NCBI GenBank assembly: GCA_037127315.1
Contig: JBBBDQ010000227.1
Span: 383,501 to 447,500, forward strand
Reading direction: 5' to 3'
Length of the DNA: 64,000 nucleotides
Origin: Ascarosepion bandense
Taxonomy: Eukaryota; Mollusca; Cephalopoda; Sepiida; Sepiidae
A program made the translations under genes and the position numbers. The notes under the pieces are model-generated. The model was not told the DNA's origin. It saw only the letters and a program-made list of their open reading frames with translations, and did no database searches. Each line of letters begins with the position of its first letter. Position 1 is the first letter of the stretch. Shown one piece after another: positions 51,600 to 61,119 of this stretch.

Positions 51600-52115
51600 G
51601 AGCAACAAGGTCTCATCAATGAGACTCTCTCCCACCGGCGCGACGTGGCTTCCCTGTGTCTCTTCTATAAATACTTTCACGGCTTCTGCTTCGATGAACT
51701 GAGATCACTAGTGCCCCCTAATACGAATTTGAACGAGATACTAGATTAGCAACTAGATCCCACCCTTTTACAGTGAAACCGATAAAATGCAGCCGTAACT
51801 TCTACTCCAACAGTTTCTTTCCTCGCACTTCCCGACTGTGGAATTCTCTTCCAAATTATTGCTTCCCCGACGGCTACAATCTCCAGGAGTTTAAATGTAA
51901 GGTCAATAGACACCTCCTAACACACTAACCTGCTCCCATTCTATCAAGCACTCTTCCCATCTGCCCAACCCTCATCCTCGCTATCCTTACTCATCTGTCA
52001 CCTTCCTCCTGACATTCCCTATGTCTAACCACTCCTTCTCTTTACCTTCCCCTATGTAGCCCCATGCGCAATAGTGTCAGTGGAATGCCTTGCTTGGGGT
52101 GAGATGATTAAAAAA
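51600..52115 (+). pseudogene. LINE-A 3' fragment with A tail
   Basis: LSHRRDVASLCLFYKYFHGF, then FDELRSLVPPNTNLNEILD-stop, RSHPFTVKP and TSRLWNSLPNYCFPDGYNLQ, then the 3' UTR ending CCTTGCTTGGGGTGAGATGA plus A14. Only one or two disabling changes. Confidence 0.85.
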
Positions 52116-52117
52116 AA

Positions 52118-52376
52118 AAAAAAATTATGATTAAATTGGCTAGATGTAACTGTAAGTTCTACGCTAACAGTTTCTTTTCTTGCACTGCTCATTTATGGGA
52201 CTCTCCTCTAGCTCCATGACTTCCGGCTAACTTTGATCTTCAAAAATTTATATCCAGTGTCAATCGTTATCTACTGTTTTCCTGGTCACTTTTCTATTGT
52301 TTTCAGTCCTTAATAATGTTTCTGCTTTAGAATTTTTTCCCCCCTAGTAGCCCCATGTGTCTTAGTGGTTTTATTG
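52118..52376 (+). pseudogene. LINE-A-related 3' fragment
   Basis: RCNCKFYANSFFSCTAHLWD, then a shifted FDLQKFISSVNRYL and a short 3' UTR with TAGCCCCATGTG. Directly follows the previous A tail. Confidence 0.65.
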
Positions 52377-52456
52377 TGTTGTTTAACGTGTTGTTTAAAC
52401 GTGTTGTTTAAACGTGTTGTTTAAACGTGTTGTTTAACGTGTTGTGTTGTTTAAAA
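52377..52456. repeat. short minisatellite GTGTTGTTTAAAC
   Basis: About six units of (A)CGTGTTGTTTAA, 12-14 bp each. Confidence 0.9.
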
Positions 52457-52577
52457 CCGGAAAAAAAAAGAAACATAACAACAACTAGTGGATAAGAGGT
52501 CATCTGAGTCACGATCGCCAACGTCCTGAACGAACGTGACAAAAAGAGAAAACATTTAACATTTATTACGACTGTAC

Positions 52578-52884
52578 TTTTTGTGGCGCAATGGATATTG
52601 GCTCGGAACGAGAAATCAGGGAACCGAGCTTGAATTCCAATTGAATTCCTTGCATTCACTTACGCGCAAATACCCTTGGGAAAGGTATTAATCTGTCTCT
52701 TCCTTCCAGTTATGGGTTAAATAACAGGACAGATTGGGTTCTATAGCCTTGGTCGGCAACCAGTCTACCGCAGAAAGCAATGGCAACCTACTGCGGGATA
52801 ATCTTCTGCCCAGTCAGTCATGTCTCTTTCGAGACATGATCGCCCAAGCGTGTATCGCGCATGGCACTTAACTGACTGACTGAC
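52578..52884 (+). mobile_element. SINE-1
   Basis: Full length with CTTAACTGACTGACTGACT tail and the palindromic TGTCTCTTTCGAGACA block near the tail. Confidence 0.9.
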
Positions 52885-54790
52885 TTTCAAAAGCTGCCCA
52901 ATTTGGCGACCTTAGCGTAAGTGGTCATTTGAACTCTGGTTGTTTAAAGATTCTGAAGAGCGTGGCAAATAGTGGTTCAAGAAAACAGCCATTTTGCAAG
53001 AATGGATTATTCCATTATTCATTGGCATTTGTTCCTAAGACATCATCGTTTTTTAGAGGATTATGTTCTTCGTCATAAAGGAAAGCGAACACAAAAACGG
53101 TAACGTCAGAAAGCTTTGAAATTATTCTAACGACCAAAGGAAATCTCTTTAAAAGAAACTTATTGAAGGAAAAAGAAAATGTTCATTTGTGGCTTCTCCT
53201 GAAAGACTTGCTGACTATTGTGTCTGCTGTGGTTCCCAACGTAGGGCGCACAACCCACATAGGGGCAATTCGATTTTTAAGCGGGTAATTCGAGAATGAC
53301 TTATTAACAGTGAATTCTTTTCTCGTCAGTCTGTGTGAGTATGCGCGTGTCCCCGAGTTAATACATAAGGTATATATACAGTATATAAAAATAAAAACAT
53401 TTCTCTGTATGTTTGCAAATGTTTAATTACGTATGTCCTGCATAAAATATATGTATATAATTTCTTTTTAACAATTTCTTAGTAATTTCTTCCTCAGTAT
53501 TTCAATTGTCATTTTGCTCTTGTATATATCTCTTTCATTGATGTCATGTACTTTGGAATCTTGTTTAAACTAAGTTAATGGCCTTTTAGGCTTCCTCCAC
53601 GTTAATAGGAGTTCACTTTTTGAATAATAAGAATTATATATCAGGATTTTAGAGGTGCTTATGTTGGGTCACCTATGTAATGAGTTGTCCAACAGTTTCC
53701 TTCATCTATCCCGGGCGTGTGCCAATCCTCCAGTTTAGATGAAAACCAATTGTTTCTAGCTAGGCTCGCCTTGGTCACGAACATGTGACCGATAGAGTTC
53801 ATCTGAGGAACTCTTCCGCTCTAGCCAGTGACCTACGTTGAGATCTTTCTCCAAGTGGTGCCGTGTGATCACCAACTCCTTACGTGAATTTAACAAGCCA
53901 ACTGAAGCGGTTTACAGGGATACATGTGAGATTCAGGAGATGGATGAAGACCGGTTATGCCCGTCCAACCGAAGCTGACGCGTGCCAGATATAAAAAGCA
54001 ATACCACTATCCAGAACCCTCTATTATCACATTTTGCCGAGAACATTGAAACTTTTAATTTTACTTGTAGGGCCATCGTCAATTTTAATTTACATGATTC
54101 TAAAAATATAAAATAAGAAATCAGACAAATGTTTATAAATTTAGTGAGGCTTTATTCAATGTAATTTGACACGTGGTTTAATAATTTTTCATAATCAGTT
54201 TGGTCAACAGGGAACAACTAACGTTGTCTTCCATTACAATGAGATTGCGTGTGTTGTTTTGTAAAAGATCCCTTTTTGGTTCATGTATTATTTTATTAAA
54301 AATTCTGTTTCTTAATTCTATATATATTAAATTTATTGGCTTTTTTTTTACTTCGTGTGAATATCACTTTAAAAATATGGCTATTGTTTATGCTTATTAT
54401 TTTTAATTAATATGTTACTGGCTTTCATTTTTTTACATTAAATAATGAATCGTAAATGTCTCTTTTTATGAATATATTTGATTAGACTATAATTAGTTTT
54501 TATAATGTTATTTCAAATTAATTCTACTTGCCGACATGGTGAATTTAATTTCAGGATAATATGTTAATTGCATTATTTTTAATATGACCTTTAAAACTAT
54601 GGTTTATATTATTATAATTATTGTTTATAATTAAAGAAACATTTATTAATAAGTATTTGCTTTAAATTACTTAATTCATTAAAAATATGTTTTAGGTGAG
54701 ATTAATTTATATTTTCGGATTAAATTCTTAATTGCTAGAATTTACTGATATTAACTTTTGTAGTTTAGAAAGCAAAAACTGAAACTAGAT
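52885..54790. other. no gene recognised
   Basis: 52885-53330 and 53640-54010 have balanced composition, the latter with GGCGTGTGCCAATCCTCCAG and GACCGGTTATGCCCGTCCAA, and may be old element sequence. 54020-54790 is very AT-rich. No frame above 70 codons and no terminal repeats found. Confidence 0.3.
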
Positions 54791-54792
54791 GG

Positions 54793-54793
<1 letters not shown>

Positions 54794-54826
<33 letters not shown>
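54794..54826. repeat. (TA)n tail/microsatellite
   Basis: Lies at the 3' (ribozyme) end of HHR-SINE copy a. Confidence 0.9.
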
Positions 54827-54828
<2 letters not shown>

Positions 54829-55042
54829 ATCCTCAGACAGATCTGTTTTGCTGTATTACAGCTCATCAGTACGGTAAGACATCCGATTGCTTTCAACCCA
54901 GGATTGGAACCCGACCGAATGGGCGTCAACCGGCGATTCTACTTCTGAACTATGGGCACTCGGTAAAAGAAGGCAAACTTTTAGCGTATGATGTATCAAA
55001 CGCTAGTAGCCAGAGTGCTCTAATTCATTACTGAATGAGCGT
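54825..55042 (-). mobile_element. HHR-SINE copy a
   Basis: Minus strand order: GCTCATTCAGTAATGAATTA, GAGCACTCTGGCTACT, CTTCTTTTACCGAGTGCCCA, A-box-like TAGTTCAGAAG, B-box-like GGGTTCCAATCCTGG, AAGCAATCGGATGTC, ribozyme, then TAGCATA-type and (TA)n. The A/B spacing is tRNA-like. Confidence 0.8.
54831..54874 (-). ncRNA. hammerhead ribozyme, copy a (core-mutated)
   Basis: CTGATGA is intact; stem II is GCTGT/ACAGC with AAT loop; but GAAA is AAAA (invariant G12 lost) and stem I (CCGTA/TGAGG) has a mismatch. Not expected to cleave. Confidence 0.7.
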
Positions 55043-55043
55043 A

Positions 55044-55044
<1 letters not shown>

Positions 55045-55098
<54 letters not shown>
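55045..55098. repeat. (CA)n microsatellite
   Basis: 27 CA units directly at the head of HHR-SINE copy a. Confidence 0.95.
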
Positions 55099-55101
<3 letters not shown>

Positions 55102-55421
55102 GATTAGTGTATATTTGGGCAAGGGCCATTTTATTAATGCTTTATTTAGTTTTTTCAGCGTTATGACATTTTTCTGTTTGGTTGGAGTAAGGGAGTACAA
55201 AAATTCTCTATATTGTCGATAGTTCCGAGCGCTTTGGTCTAGTTCTTTAGCTGTTTTCAAGGGGGTTGTTTTTGGTGTTAGTTTAGTTTCATATTTTTTA
55301 CTGTGTGAGATGTATTATTCGTGAATTATAGCTTTCTACTCGCTCACTCCCTCCAAACGGAAAAAATGTAATACCACTGTAAAAGCTAAATTAAGATATT
55401 AATAAAACTTTTCATATTTAA

Positions 55422-55422
<1 letters not shown>
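55099..55422. other. no gene recognised
   Basis: T-rich spacer between two HHR-SINE copies; an 85-codon frame through the CA run is an artefact. Confidence 0.3.

Positions 55423-55423
<1 letters not shown>

Positions 55424-55482
<59 letters not shown>
55424..55482. repeat. (TA)n microsatellite
   Basis: About 29 TA units at the head of HHR-SINE copy b. Confidence 0.95.
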
Positions 55483-55484
<2 letters not shown>

Positions 55485-55785
55485 CGCTCTCACACCCTGA
55501 TTGAGCACTCTGGAAGAGTGGGAGACTTTGTAAACAGTAGCTACTCCGGCGCATATACGCATCGCTCATTCAATCATGAATTAGACCACTCTAGCTATTG
55601 GGCGTGTTTATACGCTCTAAAATGTATGCCTTCTTCTACCGGACGCTCGTGGCAGATATCGCCGACTGACGCCGATTCGGTCGGGTTTCAATCCTGGCTT
55701 AGGAAGCGATCGGAGCCTAACCGTACTGATGAGCTGTGATACAGCGAAACAGATCTGTCTGCGGATGACTATAGTAATATATATA
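55483..55785 (+). mobile_element. HHR-SINE copy b, intact ribozyme
   Basis: About 300 bp. Has an extra 5' block (GATTGAGCACTCTGGAAGAG) repeated in copy e, then GCATCGCTCATTCAATCATG, GGGCGTGTTTATACGC, CTTCTTCTACCGGACGC, a degraded A box, the B-box-like GGGTTTCAATCCTGG, then ribozyme and TA tail. Since A box is weakened, pol III promotion of this copy is doubtful. Confidence 0.8.
55721..55764 (+). ncRNA. type I hammerhead ribozyme, complete core
   Basis: Stem I CCGTA (55721-55725) with TGCGG (55760-55764); CTGATGA 55726-55732; stem II GCTGT/ACAGC with GAT loop (55733-55745); GAAA 55746-55749; a short stem III CA/TG around GATC; GUC ending at 55759, the predicted cleavage position. All invariant core bases are present. 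A stem III of only two to four pairs is typical of hammerheads that act as dimers or co-transcriptionally with tandem copies. Confidence 0.85.
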
Positions 55786-55813
55786 TATATATAAGACAGA
55801 AATCTAAGCAAGA

Positions 55814-55862
55814 GCCAACAACCGACCACGGTTTCGCCTAACGGCTCGTCAGGGAAATTGGC
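55814..55862 (-). ncRNA. hammerhead ribozyme, palindrome left arm
   Basis: Mirror copy on the minus strand. The single arm difference converts a U-G pair next to the core in stem I to C-G, so this copy should fold slightly better. Core CTGACGA and GAAA are unchanged. Confidence 0.8.
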
Positions 55863-55909
55863 CAATTTTCCTGACGAGCCGTTAGGCGAAACCGTGGTCG
55901 GTTGTTGGC
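55861..55909 (+). ncRNA. hammerhead ribozyme, palindrome right arm
   Basis: Stem I GCCAA/TTGGC plus UC/GG next to the core, separated by a U-rich internal loop; CTGACGA 55871-55877 (CUGANGA with N=C); stem II GCC-GTTA-GGC (55878-55887) with the canonical G-C closing pair; GAAA 55888-55891; short stem III CC/GG; GUC ending at 55899, predicted cleavage. Different sequence from the HHR-SINE ribozymes, so a separate family. Confidence 0.8.
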
Positions 55910-55930
55910 TCTTGCTTAGATTTCTGTCTT

Positions 55931-57111
55931 TGTTTGCTCTACTTTGGTATTGAGCGCTTTAGTGTTAGGGTTTTCGTCTTGGTTTTTTTTTTTCTTACTA
56001 GTGCTTGACTTTTTGTTCATGTACTTCGTTTGTTTCTTTTTTTTTTTTTGCTTCTCCCCCTTTTTTCCCTCCCAGTTTATTCTCGGTGGGTTATACAAGA
56101 CGATTTAAATTATATATATGCCACTTAACTGTTTTTTTAATGAAAAATTAAAACTTTTGAAATTTTCGGTCTGATGAGATGGGTACCAAAAACTTGCCTG
56201 TGGAAATAAATTATAGTTTATAATCGCCTAAGATGATGTGTTGAGTTTTTCTTTTGTGTATATCATATTGCTCTGGATAGTACCATTGATCTCTCTACAG
56301 ATATTTATCTTTAGTAATTTATATTAAATATATCTATTTGGATTATCCGCTCCGTTCAAAGATTTGACATGATTACATATATATCTACATATCTATCTGA
56401 TCAAACTTATCGAGGCTGTTGCTATAGTAACAGTTAAAGTACGTAGAATAAAGCCTTTTAGCACAGATTAAGGTTAATAATTTTCTCGCGCACTTCCGTT
56501 GTTTATAACAATGCTTTGAAGGAAAGTGTGAAGAATGTGGTCGTCTCACAACACCCTATGCGTTTCATCAGTGACCAGACCATAGCTTATGCAGGTTTTT
56601 TTTTCTTTTGGCCAATTACAAAATTTCCCAGGCCCGACAATGGCCACATTCACCATATTGCGTCTCTTGCGACTTTCCTTTTTTCAAAAATCAAAGGACA
56701 AGACGTCAAGAAAACCGAAGACAATGCGACGAGGACGCTCTAGAAAACAGTTCCAGAAATGCTTCTGTTAATGGAAACGACGCCGGATGAAGAGCGTAGC
56801 TTCAGGAGAGAACGACTCTGAAGGAGTTTAAATGACGAATTGATATCTGTTGTTTTCTTTTTCTAACACCAATCGCGATACCTTTTAATCAGAACTTATA
56901 TTAGGCACACACTATCAGTAATTAATCAGGGTAGGCAACCTCTAACCTTTATACTGTAACTCTACAAAAACAAAAGTAAAAACAAAATAATTTTTTTTTT
57001 GCATTTTATGCATAATAATCAGGATAACCTTCAGAATTGAATAAGTGCAGGGTTAGAGCTGATGGCCTATTTTATTCAGGTTAGGCACTGCCTACCTAGA
57101 CGGACACGTCC
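55931..57111. other. no gene recognised
   Basis: T-rich at 55975-56080; (TA)n short run at 56112. A 60-75-codon set of overlapping frames at 56516-56790 in three frames has no motif. 56930-57110 includes two GGTTAG-GGCA words. Nothing can be named. Confidence 0.3.
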
Positions 57112-57345
57112 TTTATATATACGCATCGCTAATTCAGTAAAATTAATTAGAGCACTCTGGCTATTGGGCTCGTATAATGATAATATACACGCTAAAACGT
57201 CTGCCTTCTTCTACCGAACGCCTATAGCCCAGAGGTAGAATCGCCGACTGACGCCAATTCGGTCGGGTTTCAATCCTGGGTTAAAAAGCAATCGGAGTCT
57301 AACCGTACTGATGAGCTGTGATACAGCGAAATAGATCTGTCTGCG

Positions 57346-57352
<7 letters not shown>
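57112..57352 (+). mobile_element. HHR-SINE copy c, best tRNA-like head
   Basis: ACGCATCGCTAATTCAGTAA, TAATTAGAGCACTCTGGCTA, GTCTGCCTTCTTCTACCG, then TAGCCCAGAGG at 57225-57235 (A box consensus TRGCNNAGNGG) and GGTTTCAATCC at 57266-57276 (B box GGTTCGANTCC), spaced about 31 nt as in tRNAs. Then AAGCAATCGGAGTCTAA, the ribozyme, and a long (TA)n (to 57400). This copy defines the family layout. Confidence 0.85.
57304..57347 (+). ncRNA. hammerhead ribozyme, copy c, complete core
   Basis: CCGTA/TGCGG stem I; CTGATGA 57309-57315; stem II GCTGT/ACAGC; GAAA 57329-57332; stem III UA/UG after one C-to-T change; GUC ending 57342. Core intact, so cleavage is plausible. Followed immediately by GTATATATA. 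Confidence 0.82.

Positions 57353-57400
<48 letters not shown>
57349..57400. repeat. (TA)n tail of copy c
   Basis: About 26 TA units starting right after the ribozyme. Confidence 0.95.
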
Positions 57401-57402
<2 letters not shown>

Positions 57403-57601
57403 GTAAAAGAATCCAGGGGAAGTTTGGTAAATAATCCCAGATAATCCTAGTAATATCGGCTAAATATTAAAATTGATCCAACGGAGCGCTCAGTTTAAAT
57501 TTGATTTACAGACCAGATATTCATTTATTTCATCTGGAAAATTCAGCTCAAATTTATTGCTAAATGTTATCCCCGTTAAATGTGATCTGAACTTAGAGAT
57601 G

Positions 57602-57659
<58 letters not shown>

Positions 57660-58162
57660 AACAAAGTGTGCTAAGAACTCTGATCCAAATCATAACTCTG
57701 AGTATCACTTTATGGCATAGTATGAATCTCAGTTACGATTGAGATCTCAATTCCTGAAAGCTTTTTGTCGTTATTGTTATAGCTGTTAGTTTAATATCTG
57801 AAGGCATTGATCAGTGCTGAAAATGTTCGATTAAGCGACCCTTCATGAATACATTTCAGAAACTAATGGCAGTGCTGGGCGATAACGTCAGGAGGTTTAT
57901 TTAATCAAAACATGCTTTCTTCTGGAAATTATGTACAGACTTGTATTTAATGGCAACACGTTCGTATTTCTCTTTTTAAGTTTATTGTCCAGAATAAACG
58001 CGTTTCCTTTATTGGTTGTCATTGCGGCATATTTTGGTGAAAAATGAAAATGGCTAAAAATTACATTCATTAAAAAAGAAAGAAAAACTCCCTTCTCGGT
58101 TTAGCACACGTTTCAAACGGCATTTGTAAATCATCATCCTGGATTATTAATCGATCGTTTAC
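57401..58162. other. no gene; includes (TA)n at 57604-57655
   Basis: AT-rich sequence on both sides of a 52-bp TA run. The 70-90-codon frames across the run are artefacts. Confidence 0.35.
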
Positions 58163-58262
58163 GGTATAAGTTTTTGATTAAGTGCCTGGATTTTTCTGAG
58201 AAACAAACTTGGTATAGGTAAGATTGTTTTTTGATGCTTTAACAATTACTTGGGTTATTTTG
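58163..58262 (+). repeat. repeat J, copy 1
   Basis: TAAGTGCCTGGATTTTTCTG, then TTTGATGCTTTAACAATTAC and TTGGGTTATTTTGATT. Copies at 58608 and 59228. About 110 bp, each next to a (TA)n and an HHR-SINE or its remains. Confidence 0.65.
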
Positions 58263-58282
58263 ATTACACCACCCCATGTATA

Positions 58283-58497
58283 TATATATATAGTCATCCG
58301 CAGACAGATCCGTTTCGCCGTATCACAGCTCATCATTACGGTTAGACTCAGATTGCTTTTTAACCCAGGATTGAAACCCGACCGAATTGGCGTCAGTCGG
58401 CGATTCTACCTCTAGGCCACGAGCGTTCGGGAGAAAAAGGCAGACTTTTTAGCACGTATATCATTATACACGCCCAACAGCCATAGTGCTCTAATTC

Positions 58498-58500
<3 letters not shown>
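58283..58500 (-). mobile_element. HHR-SINE copy d
   Basis: Minus strand: AATTAGAGCACTATGGCTGT, GCCTTTTTCTCCCGAACGCT, A-box region TGGCCTAGAGG, B box GGGTTTCAATCCTGG, AAGCAATCTGAGTCTAA, ribozyme, TA tail. Confidence 0.8.
58297..58340 (-). ncRNA. hammerhead ribozyme, copy d (C3 mutated)
   Basis: Stem I CCGTA/TGCGG intact, stem II GCTGT/ACGGC compensated by a G-U pair, GAAA intact, but the core reads ATGATGA: the invariant C3 is A. Probably inactive. Confidence 0.72.
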
Positions 58501-58536
<36 letters not shown>

Positions 58537-58537
58537 C

Positions 58538-58575
<38 letters not shown>

Positions 58576-58580
58576 TAGAG
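58499..58580. repeat. (TA)n(GA)n compound microsatellite
   Basis: Two TA runs and about 10 GA units between copy d and repeat J copy 2. Confidence 0.95.
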
Positions 58581-58607
58581 ATGGATACATTATGCACACA
58601 CTATATG

Positions 58608-58716
58608 AGAAATATTTTTGATTAGATAAATGCCTGGATTTTTCAGAGAGATAGGCTTGGTATTGTTCTTGATGCTTTAACAATTACTTGGTTTATTGGG
58701 TTATTTTGGTTTATAT
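58608..58716 (+). repeat. repeat J, copy 2
   Basis: Starts GAGAAATATTTTTGATTAG, continues TAAATGCCTGGATTTTTCAG and ends TTGGGTTATTTTGG. Joined to HHR-SINE copy e. Confidence 0.65.
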
Positions 58717-58970
58717 ATGATTGAGCACTCTAGGATAAATGGTAGACTTTGTACGCATCGTTCATTCTGCAATGAATAAGAACACTCTCAAGTATTGGGC
58801 GTGTATAATGATAATATACACGCTAAAAAGTCTGCCTCCTTCTACCGGGCGCCCATAGCTCAGAGCTAGAATCGCCGACTGACGCCAATTCGATTGGGTT
58901 TCAATCTTGGGTTAAAAGCAATCGGATGTCTAACCGTACTGATGAGCTCTCTGAAAATGACTACATATAT
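58717..58970 (+). mobile_element. HHR-SINE copy e, ribozyme deleted
   Basis: ATTGAGCACTCTAGGATAAA 5' block (as in copy b), GAATAAGAACACTCTCAAGT, TGCCTCCTTCTACCGGGCGC, A box TAGCTCAGAGC, B box GGGTTTCAATCTTGG, AAGCAATCGGATGTCTAA, then CTGATGAGCT (58939) joined to CTCTGAAAATGACT. The deletion removes stem II and GAAA. Confidence 0.8.
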
Positions 58971-59198
58971 ATATATATATATATAACATAGCACACTTGG
59001 TATACAATCCAGGTAAATTCCGATAGAGACGAACTCAATGTTAAATTCATTTATTTAATTTAACAGAGTAATATAATTCATAAAAGATTTTAGATTATTA
59101 CAATGGGTAATACATATTTCACCGCGTCATGATGTTATTAACGCGGCTCGTCTGACCCAAATGGTACAACAGTTGGTCCTCAAAATGTCCCCAACCAA

Positions 59199-59227
<29 letters not shown>

Positions 59228-59229
<2 letters not shown>

Positions 59230-59335
59230 ATGAGAAATATTTTTAGATAGATAATTGCTTGGCTTTTTTCAGAAAGACAGGCTTGGTATAGGTAGGATCC
59301 TTGATGCATTACCGATTACTTGGGTTACCCGCACT
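59228..59335 (+). repeat. repeat J, copy 3
   Basis: GAGAAATATTTTTAGATAGA, TTGCTTGGCTTTTTTCAGAA, TGATGCATTACCGATTACTT. Flanked on both sides by (TA)n (59199-59220 and 59341-59376). Confidence 0.65.
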
Positions 59336-59336
59336 C

Positions 59337-59339
<3 letters not shown>

Positions 59340-59409
<70 letters not shown>
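59340..59409. repeat. (TA)n(GA)n compound microsatellite
   Basis: About 18 TA then 16 GA units, the same compound arrangement as 58499-58580. Confidence 0.95.
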
Positions 59410-59416
<7 letters not shown>

Positions 59417-59688
59417 TAGCATTAGTAGAAGATTTTATCAGAGCAATAAAAGCAATTTTTTCTAGCAAGGTTCACCCCGGGATCTTCTCTAGTTTGAACC
59501 TAGATGGTTACGTTAAGAGGCTGTTTAAATGGATTGGAAAGGAAGATAATTTTTAACGCTAGACTTGAACAGGTTAAGATTGTAATGTTCGGTGAAACAT
59601 TCTTCTTGGGAGTGATATTTACTTGTCCTCACTAATAGAACGTAGATAGAATTTGGGTGGTTTGCTAAAATATGAGTGGTATGTCAGT
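59410..59688. other. unassigned
   Basis: A plus-strand frame ending at 59556 has no motif. Confidence 0.3.
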
Positions 59689-59689
59689 G

Positions 59690-60115
59690 ATGGTTAGAAC
59701 TGGCGAAACCAAGGTATGTAGTTCTTCCGAGCACTTTCCATGGAAGAGGCGATAGAGCCGTAAGACGTTTGACACATTCCATTTGTGAGGTTGGGGAGTG
59801 GAAAATAATTTGCCACCTACAGGGACGAGGACATCTTTGGACATCTATCGAAACTGAAGATTGAGGAGTAGAGCAGATCCTGCCCAAATATGACAACTGT
59901 ACTTCATTTAAGGCCTGATCTAGCTATTATAACGTTAGAGGATAGCATGAGGAGTCAGGTATTTACTGAAGAGGTTCAGGGAGCCGATCATTTTTACTAC
60001 ATTTTTTGCGATGGATCGTATTAACGAGTTCCAATGAGGTCAAGTGTGAGTTTAAGGCCTATAGTCTCCTAAGGCACTGAACCTTCCCGAGGGACATCCA
60101 TTCATTAAAAAGCCA
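59690..60115 (-). pseudogene. CR1-type LINE fragment
   Basis: Minus strand: HWNSLIRSIAKNVVKMIGSL, then NLFSKYLTPHAIL and, in another frame, VIFGQDLL for HIWSGAPAVLL. These match the DLKWKHYIESIAKSTAKKIG and post-palm segments of LINE-A. Diverged and broken. Confidence 0.65.
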
Positions 60116-60544
60116 TTCGTAACAACAAAACAATAATTAAATAAATAATTAAAAAAACAGAGGGATAAAAAAGCTATATATTGCCGTAAATTTGTAAAAA
60201 GGGTAGCAAAATTATATGTAACTGTAATGAGCTAATATCGATATATAACCGGTTTATCGGTTCTCTCTTGTTCGAAAGAAAATCTGGAATGAATAATGCA
60301 CACAGTGACTGAAAAATATACAAACCTAGTTTCATCAAACAAAAATACTAAAGTAAAAGTGAATTACCTTTAAGCTCACCAACGATGCCTTCTACTGAGA
60401 AGAGATGGCTGGTAGGACTTAATGTATCCTGACCATGAAACATTTCTGATAATCAGTATTAGCCTTACTCATGACTGAGAACATGTCAGGTCTATTTTTC
60501 AACTACCGCTGACCATCATAATTTAACGCACTTATGTAAATTGA
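60116..60544. other. no gene recognised
   Basis: A-rich at 60118-60160; otherwise nondescript. Confidence 0.3.
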
Positions 60545-61010
60545 TCACCTTTTCCTTGCAAACATTGGTTGCTACGTGTTGGTTGAATCGTGTCTCCAAC
60601 CGTCGACCCATCCTTAGTGTCTGTCATATTATCGGTCCTGACCTGGCAACTCAACTTCAGACACTTTCCATTGCTTTTTCATTTATTTCCCCTGTCTTTG
60701 CAATAAATATTTTCATGGCAATAGTTCTGATGAGCTTTCCTCCTTAATCCCTCGACCGCACGCATCTAAACTGAAGAGTAGGGTTCGCCGTCTTACAGCT
60801 AGTTGTTACCGTTTTAGTTCTAATACTTTATTTTTCCGCACTTTACGAACTCTCTTTCGGCTTTGTGATTTCCTGTCACGTACGATCTTCGAAAGTTTAA
60901 ATGCAGCATCAATCGCCATCTTTTGATTATGTCAAAGCTGTTCTTTTATTGTCCTTTCTCCTCAGTAACATTTTCTCATTTTTTTTTCGCTCTACGTAAG
61001 TTTTCGCGCC
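60545..61010 (+). pseudogene. LINE-A fragment, old
   Basis: RRPILSVCHIIGPDLATQLQ at about 60600-60660 matches LQRRVCNVIGTDLATRLQ; later blocks correspond to the RLWNSLP and FKCSINRHL regions but in shifted frames. Confidence 0.65.
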
Positions 61011-61064
61011 CCTTTTTCATTAAAAAATTGAAATTTGCTTGAAAAATCTCGTATTCCCCTTTTC

Positions 61065-61118
<54 letters not shown>
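61065..61118. repeat. (CA)n microsatellite
   Basis: About 27 CA units followed by GTATGTGAGAGAGAG. Confidence 0.95.

Positions 61119-61119
<1 letters not shown>

Larger units (their letters stand above)
55793..55930. repeat. 138-bp near-perfect palindrome
   Basis: Arms of 69 bp with no spacer, centred between 55861 and 55862 (TTGG|CCAA). One non-complementary pair (G55854/T55869). Outside the arms symmetry ends at once. Each arm carries the hammerhead described below, so the two ribozymes point in opposite directions from the shared centre. It follows HHR-SINE copy b and its TA tail by only a few bases. Confidence 0.95.

Noticed and set aside
56168..56210. Another hammerhead at CTGATGAGATGGGTACC
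   Set aside because: Core CTGATGA is there, but no stem II closes and no GAAA follows at the right distance.
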